Below, piece after piece: positions 8,639-17,381 of a stretch of 31,116 nucleotides of DNA. A program made the position numbers and the translations under genes. The notes under the pieces are model-generated. The model saw nothing but the letters and a program-made list of their open reading frames with translations, made no database searches and was not told the origin of the DNA. This DNA comes from Bacillota bacterium (GTDB lineage Bacteria; Bacillota; Bacilli; Paenibacillales; Paenibacillaceae): contig JAEWAQ010000051.1 in assembly GCA_023391635.1 (NCBI GenBank), forward strand, positions 1 through 31,116, given 5' to 3'. Every line of letters starts with the position of its first letter. Within the stretch, counting starts at the first letter, position 1.

Positions 8639-9321
8639 AAGCCAACCCCCGTCAATCGGTAACCTACGCCGCGAACGGTTTGAATTTCCCAGGAAGACTG
8701 CGCCCGTTCCAGCTGCTTGCGCAGCCGGCTCATATATACGCTTAAGTTGTTATCGTCATACCGTTCGTGCTGCCAGACTTGTTGATAGATTTCGAGCTTC
8801 GTCATCACTTGGTCCGGATTTTGCATGAACAGCTGCATCAGACCGCACTCCACGTGCGTTAGCGGGATTTTCTCGTGATGGATGAGCAGCGTAAAGTTGT
8901 CGACATCCAGAATCATATTGTTCAGTCGAATGACGAGGGAAGAGTGGCTTGATTTCGGATATCGTCTGCGAAGTACGGCTTGAATGCGGGCCATCAGCTC
9001 CATCGGACTGAACGGCTTCGTCATGTAATCGTCCGCCCCGAGGCCAAGCGTCGAGATCTTATCCTGCTCTGCTCTTCTTGCGCTGACGACAATCGTCAGT
9101 ACGTCCAATCTGCGGTTGTTCAAGTAGCGCAGAACTTCGAACCCGTCGCGATCGTCCATCATGAGGTCCAGAATGATGACATCCACAGGCTCCGATTCCA
9201 ACCGCTCGATCGCTTGCTGCCCGGACTCGGCTTCGAGCGCATGCATGCCGGATTGATCGATATAAGTGCGGATCACTTCGCGAATCTGCAGATCGTCGTC
9301 AACCACGAGAATTCGTTCCAT
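8635..9321 (-). CDS. OmpR/PhoB-family response regulator
   Basis: 228 residues with a receiver domain (acidic pocket D8-D9-D10, phospho-acceptor D52 in VIILDLMMDD, switch Ser in VVSARRAEQD, Lys in YMTKPF) and a C-terminal winged helix (recognition region DDNNLSVYMSRLRKQLE, wing with GVGYRLTG). It is the first gene of the two-gene operon with the sensor kinase. Ribosome binding site GGTGA lies about 10 bases before the ATG. Regulators of this family usually bind 11-bp-spaced direct repeats; exactly such a tandem repeat lies 91-112 bases upstream of its start, in the divergent intergenic region. Confidence 0.94.
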   Translation of the reverse strand: MERILVVDDDLQIREVIRTYIDQSGMHALEAESGQQAIERLESEPVDVIILDLMMDDRDGFEVLRYLNNRRLDVLTIVVSARRAEQDKISTLGLGADDYMTKPFSPMELMARIQAVLRRRYPKSSHSSLVIRLNNMILDVDNFTLLIHHEKIPLTHVECGLMQLFMQNPDQVMTKLEIYQQVWQHERYDDNNLSVYMSRLRKQLERAQSSWEIQTVRGVGYRLTGVGL

Positions 9322-9411
9322 TCTATTGTCGTCACCGCCAAAGATTATAGATTAACTCGATCATAGCACGAATCATTCGAAATTTGTTTGTTGCAGGGCG
9401 ATGCTGTCGAA

Positions 9412-9459
9412 TCCTTTAAGATTCCTTTAAGAGTCGCGTGAAACAACGATTGGTATAAT
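9412..9459 (+). promoter_or_regulatory. Tandem 11-bp direct repeat upstream of a TATAAT promoter
   Basis: TCCTTTAAGAT (9412-9422) is followed without a gap by TCCTTTAAGAG (9423-9433), 10 of 11 identical. Twenty bases later comes a perfect TATAAT at 9454-9459, without a good -35 hexamer. Direct repeats one helical turn apart that replace a -35 element are the usual arrangement for promoters activated by PhoB/OmpR regulators. The gene served on the plus strand is the one at 9495; the adjacent regulator could also autoregulate from here. Confidence 0.6.
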
Positions 9460-9494
9460 TCTCCTGTATAAGGTTGACAATCGGAGGTTATTCC

Positions 9495-11375
9495 ATGCCA
9501 AGGGAACGCAGCAACGCGATTTCGGAGAAGAGAGCGCCTTTCGTTGGCGCCAATCCCTCGAAGAAGCCAAGGATCGGCTCGCACCGTGCAAAGATTCAAA
9601 TCGGCGGACATCGTACGCAGCAGATTTTGGACATGCAAAGTATGATCGGCAACCAGGCGACGCAGAAGCTGTTGGCGAATTCCAATTACGAAGCAGAGCA
9701 GAAGCTGCCACAGGGATATACCGGAACGTTCGCGTACAACTCGAGCGGATATCAGAGCAATTATCAAAGCAACTACCAGAGCAACTACCAGAGCAACTAT
9801 TCGGGTAACGATAACTATAATCCGGAAAGTAAATCCAAGAGCAAGGCCAACTATGTGCCGAATAACTCGCAGTCGAAGCCGAGAGGTTACGAGTCTGTCA
9901 ATGCGGAAATCCCTGAAGATGACGAATATGATAATTACGTATATGAATCGGAGAAGAAGCGTCGCTTGAAGAAGGGCGGCAAAAAGAATTCCCCGCAGGT
10001 GAGCACTACGCCTAAGGAGAGTGCGCCGGTCGCCGCCGTAACGGGCAACAGGAACATGGAACAATTAACTTCCGTGCAGACGGATGCTTTGCCGAGTGGG
10101 GAGAGTTCCTCCGGCGCTTCCGCGCCGGCATTGCACCCGGCAGATCTGACTTTAGGGTTCGATATGACGCACAACAAAGAAACCAAATTTGATAAAAGAC
10201 TGGTGCCGGAAGGTACGGTTAGAGGCGTAGATCTCGATTCGACGACCTTCTACGCGAATGAATCGCAGCGCAAGGCTTATCATCGAGGCTTCAATAATGA
10301 GGGCAAGATGGTGAACAAGTCCGATGGCAGTTCGCTTGATACGGTCGGCGCTTACGAGGCGGCCACCAGGGGTGCGAAGGCTGACCGGCATATCTTCACG
10401 ATGGACAGCGAAGGCGAGTTCTACTCAACGGATGCCGTCAAGGAAAACCTGGACCGTTCCAAATCAATTCGCAATCAGCGGAAACAAGACTTGAAAAATT
10501 TACAGCACGATCCGGAGAAGCAAGAGAAATTAAGAAATATGCAGCTCTCTTCCATGGAGAGAATGCACCATTCCAGCTTCAAGGCAGGCGAGGACGTCGC
10601 CGGCGCCGGCGAGCTTCAAGTACGCGATGGACAAGTCGAGCTCGTATCCGACGCAAGCGGCCACTACCAACCGGGCTCGAAGCAGATGATTCAGACCGTA
10701 CAGCATCTCGCGCGCAACAATGTGCCGATTGAACAACTGGGCGTGGAATTCATAGGGAAACCCGAATACCAATACGAGACCGACTGGCAGACAGGGAACG
10801 CTCTTATTGACAAAACAACGGGCAAGAAAGTGCACAGGCTCGACGCGGACGGCAACAAGATGAAGAAGGTGGATCGCGACGGTATACAGACGATTACGAG
10901 CAACATGCAAGCTTCCGCGATCGAGTTGCTCGGCTATGCCGGCTATGCTCCCGACGCGGCCGAAGAACGCATGCGCGACATGCACGGCAAGAAGAACGAG
11001 GTGCTGAGCGAGCTGCTGGGTAAGACCGAGCGTGTTGAGCCGATCGCCTACAATTACCGCGATGACGTGCAGTCGAAGCATGGGAGCTTAATGAAGGAAT
11101 TGCGGGCGAAACGGAAGAAAATCGAGCCGATCGCAGAGTATAAGGAAGAAAGGTATTTTGGCGCGAATAAGTTGGAGGAGCTTGTGGAAAAACCGAAAGC
11201 AGCCATGCGGGATGCCTACAGCAACAATTATACGCCAAGCAAAATCGACGACGATATCGAAAAATACGGCAGCGACTACAATAACGAAGAATCGGAAGAC
11301 TATCTATCCGAAGACTATAACAACGAGCCTGCGATTGATCGCGGATATAATAATGATTTGCTGATAGGACGATGA
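9495..11375 (+). CDS. LQxxxGNxA-motif protein with an IQM-like HSSF/SGHY domain
   Basis: 626 hydrophilic residues with no signal peptide or membrane segment. (a) Residues 44-60, ILDMQSMIGNQATQKLL, fit the short motif found at the N-terminus of DUF4157-type and injection-system-associated toxins. (b) Residues 87-102 are four exact QSNY repeats, followed by a Ser/Lys/Asn-rich linker. (c) Residues ~215-420 form one domain: an ESQRKAY...NEGKMVNK segment, HIFTMDSEGEFY, HHSSFKAGEDVAGAG (H358-H359) and SGHYQP (388-393). This order of motifs matches what I recall of the plant IQM calmodulin-binding proteins outside their IQ motif. (d) The C-terminus is charged, with several YNN(E/D) repeats. Start ATG 9495 has CGGAGGT upstream. 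The biochemical activity is unknown; an effector or toxin role is inference. No injection-system or immunity gene is visible nearby. The SLH protein follows after 70 bases with no obvious terminator between. Confidence 0.75.
   Translation: MPRERSNAISEKRAPFVGANPSKKPRIGSHRAKIQIGGHRTQQILDMQSMIGNQATQKLLANSNYEAEQKLPQGYTGTFAYNSSGYQSNYQSNYQSNYQSNYSGNDNYNPESKSKSKANYVPNNSQSKPRGYESVNAEIPEDDEYDNYVYESEKKRRLKKGGKKNSPQVSTTPKESAPVAAVTGNRNMEQLTSVQTDALPSGESSSGASAPALHPADLTLGFDMTHNKETKFDKRLVPEGTVRGVDLDSTTFYANESQRKAYHRGFNNEGKMVNKSDGSSLDTVGAYEAATRGAKADRHIFTMDSEGEFYSTDAVKENLDRSKSIRNQRKQDLKNLQHDPEKQEKLRNMQLSSMERMHHSSFKAGEDVAGAGELQVRDGQVELVSDASGHYQPGSKQMIQTVQHLARNNVPIEQLGVEFIGKPEYQYETDWQTGNALIDKTTGKKVHRLDADGNKMKKVDRDGIQTITSNMQASAIELLGYAGYAPDAAEERMRDMHGKKNEVLSELLGKTERVEPIAYNYRDDVQSKHGSLMKELRAKRKKIEPIAEYKEERYFGANKLEELVEKPKAAMRDAYSNNYTPSKIDDDIEKYGSDYNNEESEDYLSEDYNNEPAIDRGYNNDLLIGR
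9753..9800 (+). repeat. Four tandem 12-bp repeats coding QSNY
   Basis: Four in-frame 12-base units of the form CAGAGCAACTAC, with synonymous third-base changes in some copies, encode residues 87-102 of the surrounding protein. Copy number could vary between strains by slippage. Confidence 0.85.
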
Positions 11376-11445
11376 ATGAAATTAATCTACTGTGCCTTTG
11401 AACAAATAATCGACAGATCTTCTATAGGAAGGAAAGAACAACGCA

Positions 11446-14400
11446 ATGAGATACAATCTTCGACGTAGAATGGTGCAATTTACAGTGTGCGTACTTACTT
11501 TGGGACTGCTGGCGGGACTGATGCCCTTCGGAAACGAGCGTGCCTATGCAGGGACGGGCGGGGAGATCGATACCGTGGCCGGAGGGGAATATGGTGATTT
11601 GGTCGATGTGCCGGCCGTCGGGGCTACACTATCTAGCCCGTCAGCAGTAACGATAGACGTCTACGGAAATTTGTATATCGCAGATACGGGCAACAACAGG
11701 GTCAAGAAAGTAGATGCCGTGACCAAGAATATCAGTATAGTGGCAGGGGCGGGCGCCGGGCCGTTGGGCTATAATTTCTCAGGAGACGGAGGTCCGGCTC
11801 TTAATGCGGCAATGCGCAGTCCAGCAGGAGTGGCGGTCGACGCTGACGGAAATTTGTATATTGCCGATAAGTATAACAACCGAATACGGAAAGTAGATTT
11901 TTCGAGCGGGATCGGCATCATTACTACGGTAGCGGGAACGGGAGAAAATGACTTTTCGGGAGATAATGGCCCTGCCGATGAGGCTGAACTAAGCAGTCCA
12001 AGCGGAGTTGCGATAGACGGCGATGGCAACCTGTATATAGCGGATACAAGCAATCATAGGATACGGAAAGTAGATGCTGTGACCAAGATAATCACTACGG
12101 TAGCGGGAGCATCGAGTTATGGCACATTTTATGGGGACGGAGGTCCGGCCGTCGCTGCTGAATTAAACGAGCCGAGCGCAATAGCGACAGACAGTCTCGG
12201 AAATCTGTATATCGCCGATACATACAACAACAGGATACGGAAAGTAGATGCCGTGACCAAGATCATCAGCACAGTGGCCGGGTCGACAAGTGTTGATGGG
12301 TTCGACGGAGACGGGGGTCCGGCCCAAGAAGCGCGATTGAATGAACCGGAAGGCGTAGCGTTAGACAGCGACGGAAACCTGTATATCTCCGATACAGATA
12401 ACAACAGGATCAGAAAGGTGCTTCGAAATGGCATCATCATGACAATAGCGGGAACAGGGGCAGCTGGTTATTCGGGAGACGTTGGTCCGGGTATTCAGGC
12501 AGAATTAGACACCCCGAGTGGAATAACGTTGGACAGCGGCGGTAATCTGTACATCGCCGATTATTTCAACCATGCGATACGCAAGCAAGATCAATATATC
12601 CCTTCGAACGATGCGAGCCTGGACGGAATTACTTTATCGCACGGCACGCTAAGCCCGGCATTCAGGTCTGACGAGACCGACTACACGGCGAGTGTCGTGA
12701 ATGGCGTGACCAGTATTCGCGTTACGCCGACGATGGAGGCGGATTCCTTCGTAACAGTAACCGTGAACGGCGTGCGGGTCGCAAGCGGAGCCGAGTCCGG
12801 AGACATCAGTCTTGCTACAGGGAACAATAAAATTACGCTGTTAGCCACTGCGGAAGACGGCGAGACGAAGAAGGAATACACAATAATCGTAAATCGATCG
12901 CTGAGCGACGATGCGAGGTTGAGTCAGATGACACTGTCGCACGGCACGCTAGACCCGGAGTTTGACTCGAGTAGAGAGGTCTACGCAGCGATTGCAGGTC
13001 AGAGTGAGATTACGGTAACGCCGACGTTGGCGGATGACCGGGCTACGGTGACGGTGGACGGGATGACGGTGACGAGTAAAACGGCTTCTCAACCGATTCC
13101 GCTTAACCTGGGCAGCGTCAACGAGATTAAGGTCGTAGTGACGGCGCAGAATGGAACGACAAAGACCTATACGATCAACGTAACGAGAACGATAAGCGCG
13201 AATGCGGATTTAAGCGGAATGTCACTGTCGATCGGTACGCTAACTCCATCGGGCGCGAATAGTTATACTGCGAGCGTCGGGAATAGCGTAAGCAGCATTA
13301 CCGTAACGCCGACGACCGCAGACGGCAGCGCGACGGTTACCGTGAATGATGTGGCGGTCGCCAGCGGCACTGCGTCCGCTTCGCTGCCGCTCGTCGTAGG
13401 GGGCAATACGATTACGGTCAAGGTCACGGCTGAAAATGGCACTACTAAGAAGAGTTACACGATAACGTTAACGCGAGCGGAGAGCAGCAATGCGGACTTG
13501 AGCGACCTGACGCTGCCAGGCGCGGCGCTGACTCCATCGTTCTTGCCGGGGACGTACAAGGCGAGCGTGGATTATTCCGTAAATAGTGTAACGGTAACGC
13601 CGACGGTGTCGGATGCCGTATATGCTGCGGCCCAGGTCAGTCTATATAATGGTAGCGGAGTGCTCGTAGTCGGGCCGATTGCGGTGCCGAGCGGAACGAC
13701 GTCTCCTACTTTGCCGCTCGCCGTTGGAAGCAATACGGTTACGGTTCTGGTCACTGCGCAGGATGGAACAACGAAGATGTACACGGTGACGGTGACGCGA
13801 GGTGCAAGTAGCAATGCAGATTTGAGCAATCTAACGCTGTCGAATGGGGCGCTGACTCCGGCATTCGCGGGAACGTATACGGCGAGCGTAGATCATTCCG
13901 TCAGCAGCATCACGGTAACGCCGACTTTGTCGGATGTCGCGAATGCTTCGGCAACGGCCAGCTTATATGACGGCGGCGGAGCTCTGGTAAGCGGGCCGCA
14001 TGCAGTGGCGAGCGGATCGGCGTCGCCGGCGCTTCCGCTGAGCGTGGGAGACAATGTCATCAAGGTAATCGTGACGGCGCAGGACGGCGCAACGAGGACG
14101 TACATGGTAACGGTGACAAGGGCAGCATCCGGTACGTCAGCCCCTGTCGGCGGCGGTGGCGGAGGAGGAGGAGGTGGTGTGTTCATAAACAAACCTGTCA
14201 TCGACTTTATGGGGCAGTCGCTGGACCCTGCCGGCATCGACACCAAGAAGCCGTTCGTTACGCTCGAACTAATGCCGAAAGACGGTGTGGCCTATGTAGG
14301 CATGCCGGCGAGTGTTTTGACTGATCTGGCTGCCAAGAATGCCGATTTTTACTTGGAGATTCGCACGTCTTACGGCATCTATCAAGTGCCGGCCAATCTG

Positions 14401-15381
14401 GCTTCGATCATCCCGGGATCCGACGCCCTGTTTGCGAACAACCGGCTTAAAGCGGAAGACGTCAGCTTCAAGATCGCGTTGACCGACAAGTCCGGGGACA
14501 AGCAACTGCTAACGAGGATCCACAGCCTCTTGCCGGATGGGGAATTGCTGGGCGCGGTCGCAGACTTCCATATCGAGATTGTTCATACGAATACGGGCCT
14601 TACGGTCGGCGCGGCGGACATGTTCGACCAGGAGATAACTCGACTTATTCCGCTGCCAAAGTATAGAACGGAGATGCCGGAGCACTGGGGCGCGTTCCGA
14701 TACAACGAAACGACGAAAGCATGCGAATTTGTCCCGGCCAAAGCTGTGCAGATCGACGGAGCATGGTACGTGAGGATCGACTCATATTCCAATAGCACGT
14801 ATATTGCGGTGGAGAATACGACGAGCTTTGCGGACATGGAGAAGCATTGGTCGCAGTCGTTCGTAGAACAAGCCGCGGCGAAAGGTCTTGTTGCAGGCGT
14901 TGGCGGCAGACGGTACGATCCCGACAAAGTCGTGACGAGAGCGGAGTTTACCGCCATGCTCGTGCGTGCGCTGAGCCGCGGAAATTTCGCTGCCGACACT
15001 ATGGGGTATGCCGATGTGAAGATGGACGCATGGTATTCCGACAGTGTTGCCCGGGCGAAGAAGCTTGGCCTGCTTGATTATGCCCGCGGCACGGAATTCC
15101 GCCCCGATCAGCCGTTGACCCGCGAGGAGATGGCAAGCATGCTCGCGGCCGCCGTTGCCCTGGAGAAGCTGACCGTGACAACCGAAGCTGTGAGCTTGGA
15201 CAACTATATCGATATAGGCAGTGTAGAATCGGCCTATACGGAAGACATTCGCCTTATGGTTAAGCTGCAGATCATGACAGGCACATCGGAACAGACATTC
15301 AGCCCGCAAGGTCTAACGACACGTGCACAGGCGGCAACTGTACTGCTCCGAGCCTTGCAGGCTCTGGGGAAGATAGACTAA
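11446..15381 (+). CDS. Secreted NHL-repeat / cadherin-like / SLH surface protein
   Basis: 1311 residues. A signal peptide (RRR, then a hydrophobic core, cleavage near AYAG at about residue 36) is followed by six NHL-type beta-propeller repeats to about residue 385, each with GNLYIADTxNNRIRKV-like cores. Then come five cadherin-like beta-sandwich repeats (about 388-895), each starting (N/D)A(D/S)LS and ending with a TAxxGTTKxYTxxVxR strand, a run of ten Gly, an unnamed ~210-residue region, and three SLH domains (starting about 1126, 1188 and 1254) that anchor to secondary cell-wall polymer. It should be displayed at the cell surface with the propeller outward; NHL propellers commonly bind protein or carbohydrate. 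Ribosome binding site GGAAGG. An inverted repeat at 15365-15405 (TGGGGAAG/CTTCCCCA) overlaps the stop. Confidence 0.92.
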   Translation: MRYNLRRRMVQFTVCVLTLGLLAGLMPFGNERAYAGTGGEIDTVAGGEYGDLVDVPAVGATLSSPSAVTIDVYGNLYIADTGNNRVKKVDAVTKNISIVAGAGAGPLGYNFSGDGGPALNAAMRSPAGVAVDADGNLYIADKYNNRIRKVDFSSGIGIITTVAGTGENDFSGDNGPADEAELSSPSGVAIDGDGNLYIADTSNHRIRKVDAVTKIITTVAGASSYGTFYGDGGPAVAAELNEPSAIATDSLGNLYIADTYNNRIRKVDAVTKIISTVAGSTSVDGFDGDGGPAQEARLNEPEGVALDSDGNLYISDTDNNRIRKVLRNGIIMTIAGTGAAGYSGDVGPGIQAELDTPSGITLDSGGNLYIADYFNHAIRKQDQYIPSNDASLDGITLSHGTLSPAFRSDETDYTASVVNGVTSIRVTPTMEADSFVTVTVNGVRVASGAESGDISLATGNNKITLLATAEDGETKKEYTIIVNRSLSDDARLSQMTLSHGTLDPEFDSSREVYAAIAGQSEITVTPTLADDRATVTVDGMTVTSKTASQPIPLNLGSVNEIKVVVTAQNGTTKTYTINVTRTISANADLSGMSLSIGTLTPSGANSYTASVGNSVSSITVTPTTADGSATVTVNDVAVASGTASASLPLVVGGNTITVKVTAENGTTKKSYTITLTRAESSNADLSDLTLPGAALTPSFLPGTYKASVDYSVNSVTVTPTVSDAVYAAAQVSLYNGSGVLVVGPIAVPSGTTSPTLPLAVGSNTVTVLVTAQDGTTKMYTVTVTRGASSNADLSNLTLSNGALTPAFAGTYTASVDHSVSSITVTPTLSDVANASATASLYDGGGALVSGPHAVASGSASPALPLSVGDNVIKVIVTAQDGATRTYMVTVTRAASGTSAPVGGGGGGGGGGVFINKPVIDFMGQSLDPAGIDTKKPFVTLELMPKDGVAYVGMPASVLTDLAAKNADFYLEIRTSYGIYQVPANLASIIPGSDALFANNRLKAEDVSFKIALTDKSGDKQLLTRIHSLLPDGELLGAVADFHIEIVHTNTGLTVGAADMFDQEITRLIPLPKYRTEMPEHWGAFRYNETTKACEFVPAKAVQIDGAWYVRIDSYSNSTYIAVENTTSFADMEKHWSQSFVEQAAAKGLVAGVGGRRYDPDKVVTRAEFTAMLVRALSRGNFAADTMGYADVKMDAWYSDSVARAKKLGLLDYARGTEFRPDQPLTREEMASMLAAAVALEKLTVTTEAVSLDNYIDIGSVESAYTEDIRLMVKLQIMTGTSEQTFSPQGLTTRAQAATVLLRALQALGKID

Positions 15382-15405
15382 GCCTGAGTAAGCTTACCTT
15401 CCCCA
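15365..15405 (+). terminator. Possible terminator hairpin after the SLH gene
   Basis: TGGGGAAG at 15365-15372 is repeated inverted as CTTCCCCA at 15398-15405, with partly paired flanks (CAGG/CCTG). The loop is about 25 bases and holds the stop codon. Only a weak T-rich tail follows, so termination efficiency is doubtful. Confidence 0.4.
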
Positions 15406-15492
15406 GGACCTGTCTTGCCGCATAAACAGGATTTCGGGTATTCAAGATGGAACTCATAAGGATGAAATCATTTGGAAAGAGGGGTTTCATCC

Positions 15493-16377
15493 ATGAACAA
15501 TCTGAAAGTAGCTTTACTGCAGATCATGCCGGAAGATACGTTAGAAGGCAACTTGATTAAAGGGTTGGAGTATTGCAGAAGAGCGAGGGAACTGGGCGCT
15601 CACGTCGCCTTGTTTCCTGAAATGTGGAGCGTCGGCTACCACATCCCCGACGATCTGGACGAATTGCTGGGTAGTGCAGTATCTGCCGACAGTGAATTTG
15701 TCCAATCATTCGGTCAACTTGCGAAAGAACTGAACATGGCGATTGGAATCACTCTTCTCGAACAATACGATCCGCTGCCGAGGAACACCCTCTGCCTCTT
15801 TGACCGGTTCGGCAATAAGGTGCTTACGTACGCTAAAGTACACACCTGTGATTTTGGCGATGAATGCAAGCTGACAGCCGGCGATGATTTCTATGTAGCT
15901 GATCTGAACACGGAGCAGGGCCTTGTCAAGATCGGTGCGATGATCTGCTATGACAGGGAGTTTCCGGAAAGCGCGAGAATTCTTATGCTCAAAGGCGCCG
16001 AGATTATTCTCGTGCCGAACGCTTGCCCGATGGAGATCAACCGCATATCGCAGCTGAGGGGAAGGGCCTATGAAAACATGGTCGGCATTGCAACGGTCAA
16101 TTATCCGAAAGGCAAGCCCGACTGCAACGGCCATTCTACTGCGTTTGACGGCATCGCCTACAGACCTTCCGAGTGCGGTTCAAGAGACACGCTGATCGTC
16201 GAAGCCGGGGAGCGGGAGGGGATTTATATCGCCGATTTTCCTGTTGCGGAAATCAGAGAGTACAGAAGCCGCGAAGTACACGGCAACGCCTACCGTCATC
16301 CGCGAAAATACAAGCTGCTCGTTTCCGAATCGATTGAAGAACCTTTTGTCAGAAAGGATTATCGAGGCCCTCAATAG
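15493..16377 (+). CDS. Carbon-nitrogen hydrolase (nitrilase superfamily)
   Basis: 294 residues covering the whole nitrilase-superfamily fold. The catalytic triad is visible as E43 (LFPEMW), K115 (TYAKVHTC) and C152 (MICYDREFPES). Members hydrolyse amides, carbamoyl compounds or nitriles; the sequence looks like the aliphatic amidase / N-carbamoyl-hydrolase side of the family rather than a true nitrilase, but the substrate is not decidable here. The ATG at 15493 has GAGGGG eight bases upstream; a TTG at 15472 would place the ribosome binding site inside the gene. Its stop overlaps the convergent WYL regulator by 7 bases. Confidence 0.92.
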   Translation: MNNLKVALLQIMPEDTLEGNLIKGLEYCRRARELGAHVALFPEMWSVGYHIPDDLDELLGSAVSADSEFVQSFGQLAKELNMAIGITLLEQYDPLPRNTLCLFDRFGNKVLTYAKVHTCDFGDECKLTAGDDFYVADLNTEQGLVKIGAMICYDREFPESARILMLKGAEIILVPNACPMEINRISQLRGRAYENMVGIATVNYPKGKPDCNGHSTAFDGIAYRPSECGSRDTLIVEAGEREGIYIADFPVAEIREYRSREVHGNAYRHPRKYKLLVSESIEEPFVRKDYRGPQ

Positions 16378-17279
16378 TTAGCCATTATTTGATGCAAATA
16401 GCTTCGAAAGTCCTCCACGTAGGTTTCGGGCTCCATGATTTTCAGATTCGTGCCGAAGCCGGCCAGAAATTGAAATCCTATGTTGTTGTGCGGGACATCG
16501 ATGGTTGCCAGTAAATATTCTGAGCTGTAGTTTTCAATACGTTTACGACCGTATCTTTCAATGAAGCGATCTTGGATGCTTGGCGAAATCAATGCCTTAA
16601 TCGTAACCAACTCCGGTTGATAGCTTGTGTCGCGCTCTTGGTCCAGCCCATTGTCTCTGGGGCTGAATGTTGTTTCCTCCATCACCAGATGATCGATCCG
16701 GGACAATTTGAACGTTCTAACGCTCATGCGATGCAGACAGAATCCTTTCATATACCAGCTCGATTCACTATAATGCAGCTCGTACGGCTCGACGATTCTG
16801 TTCGTTGCCGCCCCATTCTTGTCCATATAATCGAAAGAAACCAACTTTCTCTTCGATATGGACGTTTGGCAGGTCTTCAAGGTCTGAACTATTTCCGACC
16901 GGCCTTCCCAATCGTAGAAAGACAGTTGGATCGAGCGTTTCAGAGGCAATGGGCCGACCATTGCTTCTATTTTTTTGATCGTCAGTTCGACTTCTTCGCT
17001 AAGCAGAATAGTTTCCAATCCGTTCAAAGCAGTTAATATATTTTCCAGATCGGAGCTGCTCAGAAGACGCTTATCCACCTTGTATTCCTTCAGGATGCCG
17101 TAGCCGCCGTTCACTCCATTGACGGAATAGATCGGAATGTTGGACAAGCTCAGTGTTTCCATATCGCGGAGAATCGTTCTTTTGGATACTTGAAACATTT
17201 GCGCGAATTCCGTTGCGGATACGACCTCTTTTTTCAGCAAGATCATAATGATCGAAATGAGTCTCTCAACCTTGTCCAT
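16371..17279 (-). CDS. WYL-domain transcriptional regulator (YafY type)
   Basis: 302 residues: an N-terminal helix-turn-helix (residues ~3-58, with TEFAQMFQVSKRTILRDMETL), a linker, and a WYL ligand-sensing domain around residues 140-205, in which the name-giving motif reads W-Y-M (SSWYMKGFCLHR), then a WCX-like C-terminal region. Ribosome binding site GAGGGAG precedes the ATG. It is transcribed away from a VOC-family gene, and a perfect 16-bp palindrome lies between the two, which suggests it controls itself and that neighbour. The effector is unknown. The gene ends tail-to-tail with a 7-base overlap on the amidase gene. Confidence 0.92.
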   Translation of the reverse strand: MDKVERLISIIMILLKKEVVSATEFAQMFQVSKRTILRDMETLSLSNIPIYSVNGVNGGYGILKEYKVDKRLLSSSDLENILTALNGLETILLSEEVELTIKKIEAMVGPLPLKRSIQLSFYDWEGRSEIVQTLKTCQTSISKRKLVSFDYMDKNGAATNRIVEPYELHYSESSWYMKGFCLHRMSVRTFKLSRIDHLVMEETTFSPRDNGLDQERDTSYQPELVTIKALISPSIQDRFIERYGRKRIENYSSEYLLATIDVPHNNIGFQFLAGFGTNLKIMEPETYVEDFRSYLHQIMANY

Positions 17280-17317
17280 ACTTCTCCCTCTGATTGCTCG
17301 ATATGACGGATGAACGA

Positions 17318-17351
17318 TGACAGACGTCTGTCACCTTTAATGCATTATACT
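17318..17351 (+). promoter_or_regulatory. Perfect 16-bp palindrome at the VOC gene promoter
   Basis: TGACAGACGTCTGTCA at 17318-17333 is a perfect palindrome. A -10-like TATACT at 17346-17351 follows 12 bases later, so the palindrome covers the -35 region of the plus-strand promoter, where a bound repressor would block polymerase. It lies 39 bases upstream of the divergent WYL regulator start. It is a likely WYL-protein operator (inference). Confidence 0.65.
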
Positions 17352-17381
17352 ACATTCATCTCACGAAGGAGGTATTACCCT

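Noticed and set aside
13201..14130. Possible CRISPR array or short tandem repeats in the SLH gene
   Set aside because: The repetition is at protein level (cadherin-like domains of ~100 residues); the DNA copies are diverged and there are no spacers.
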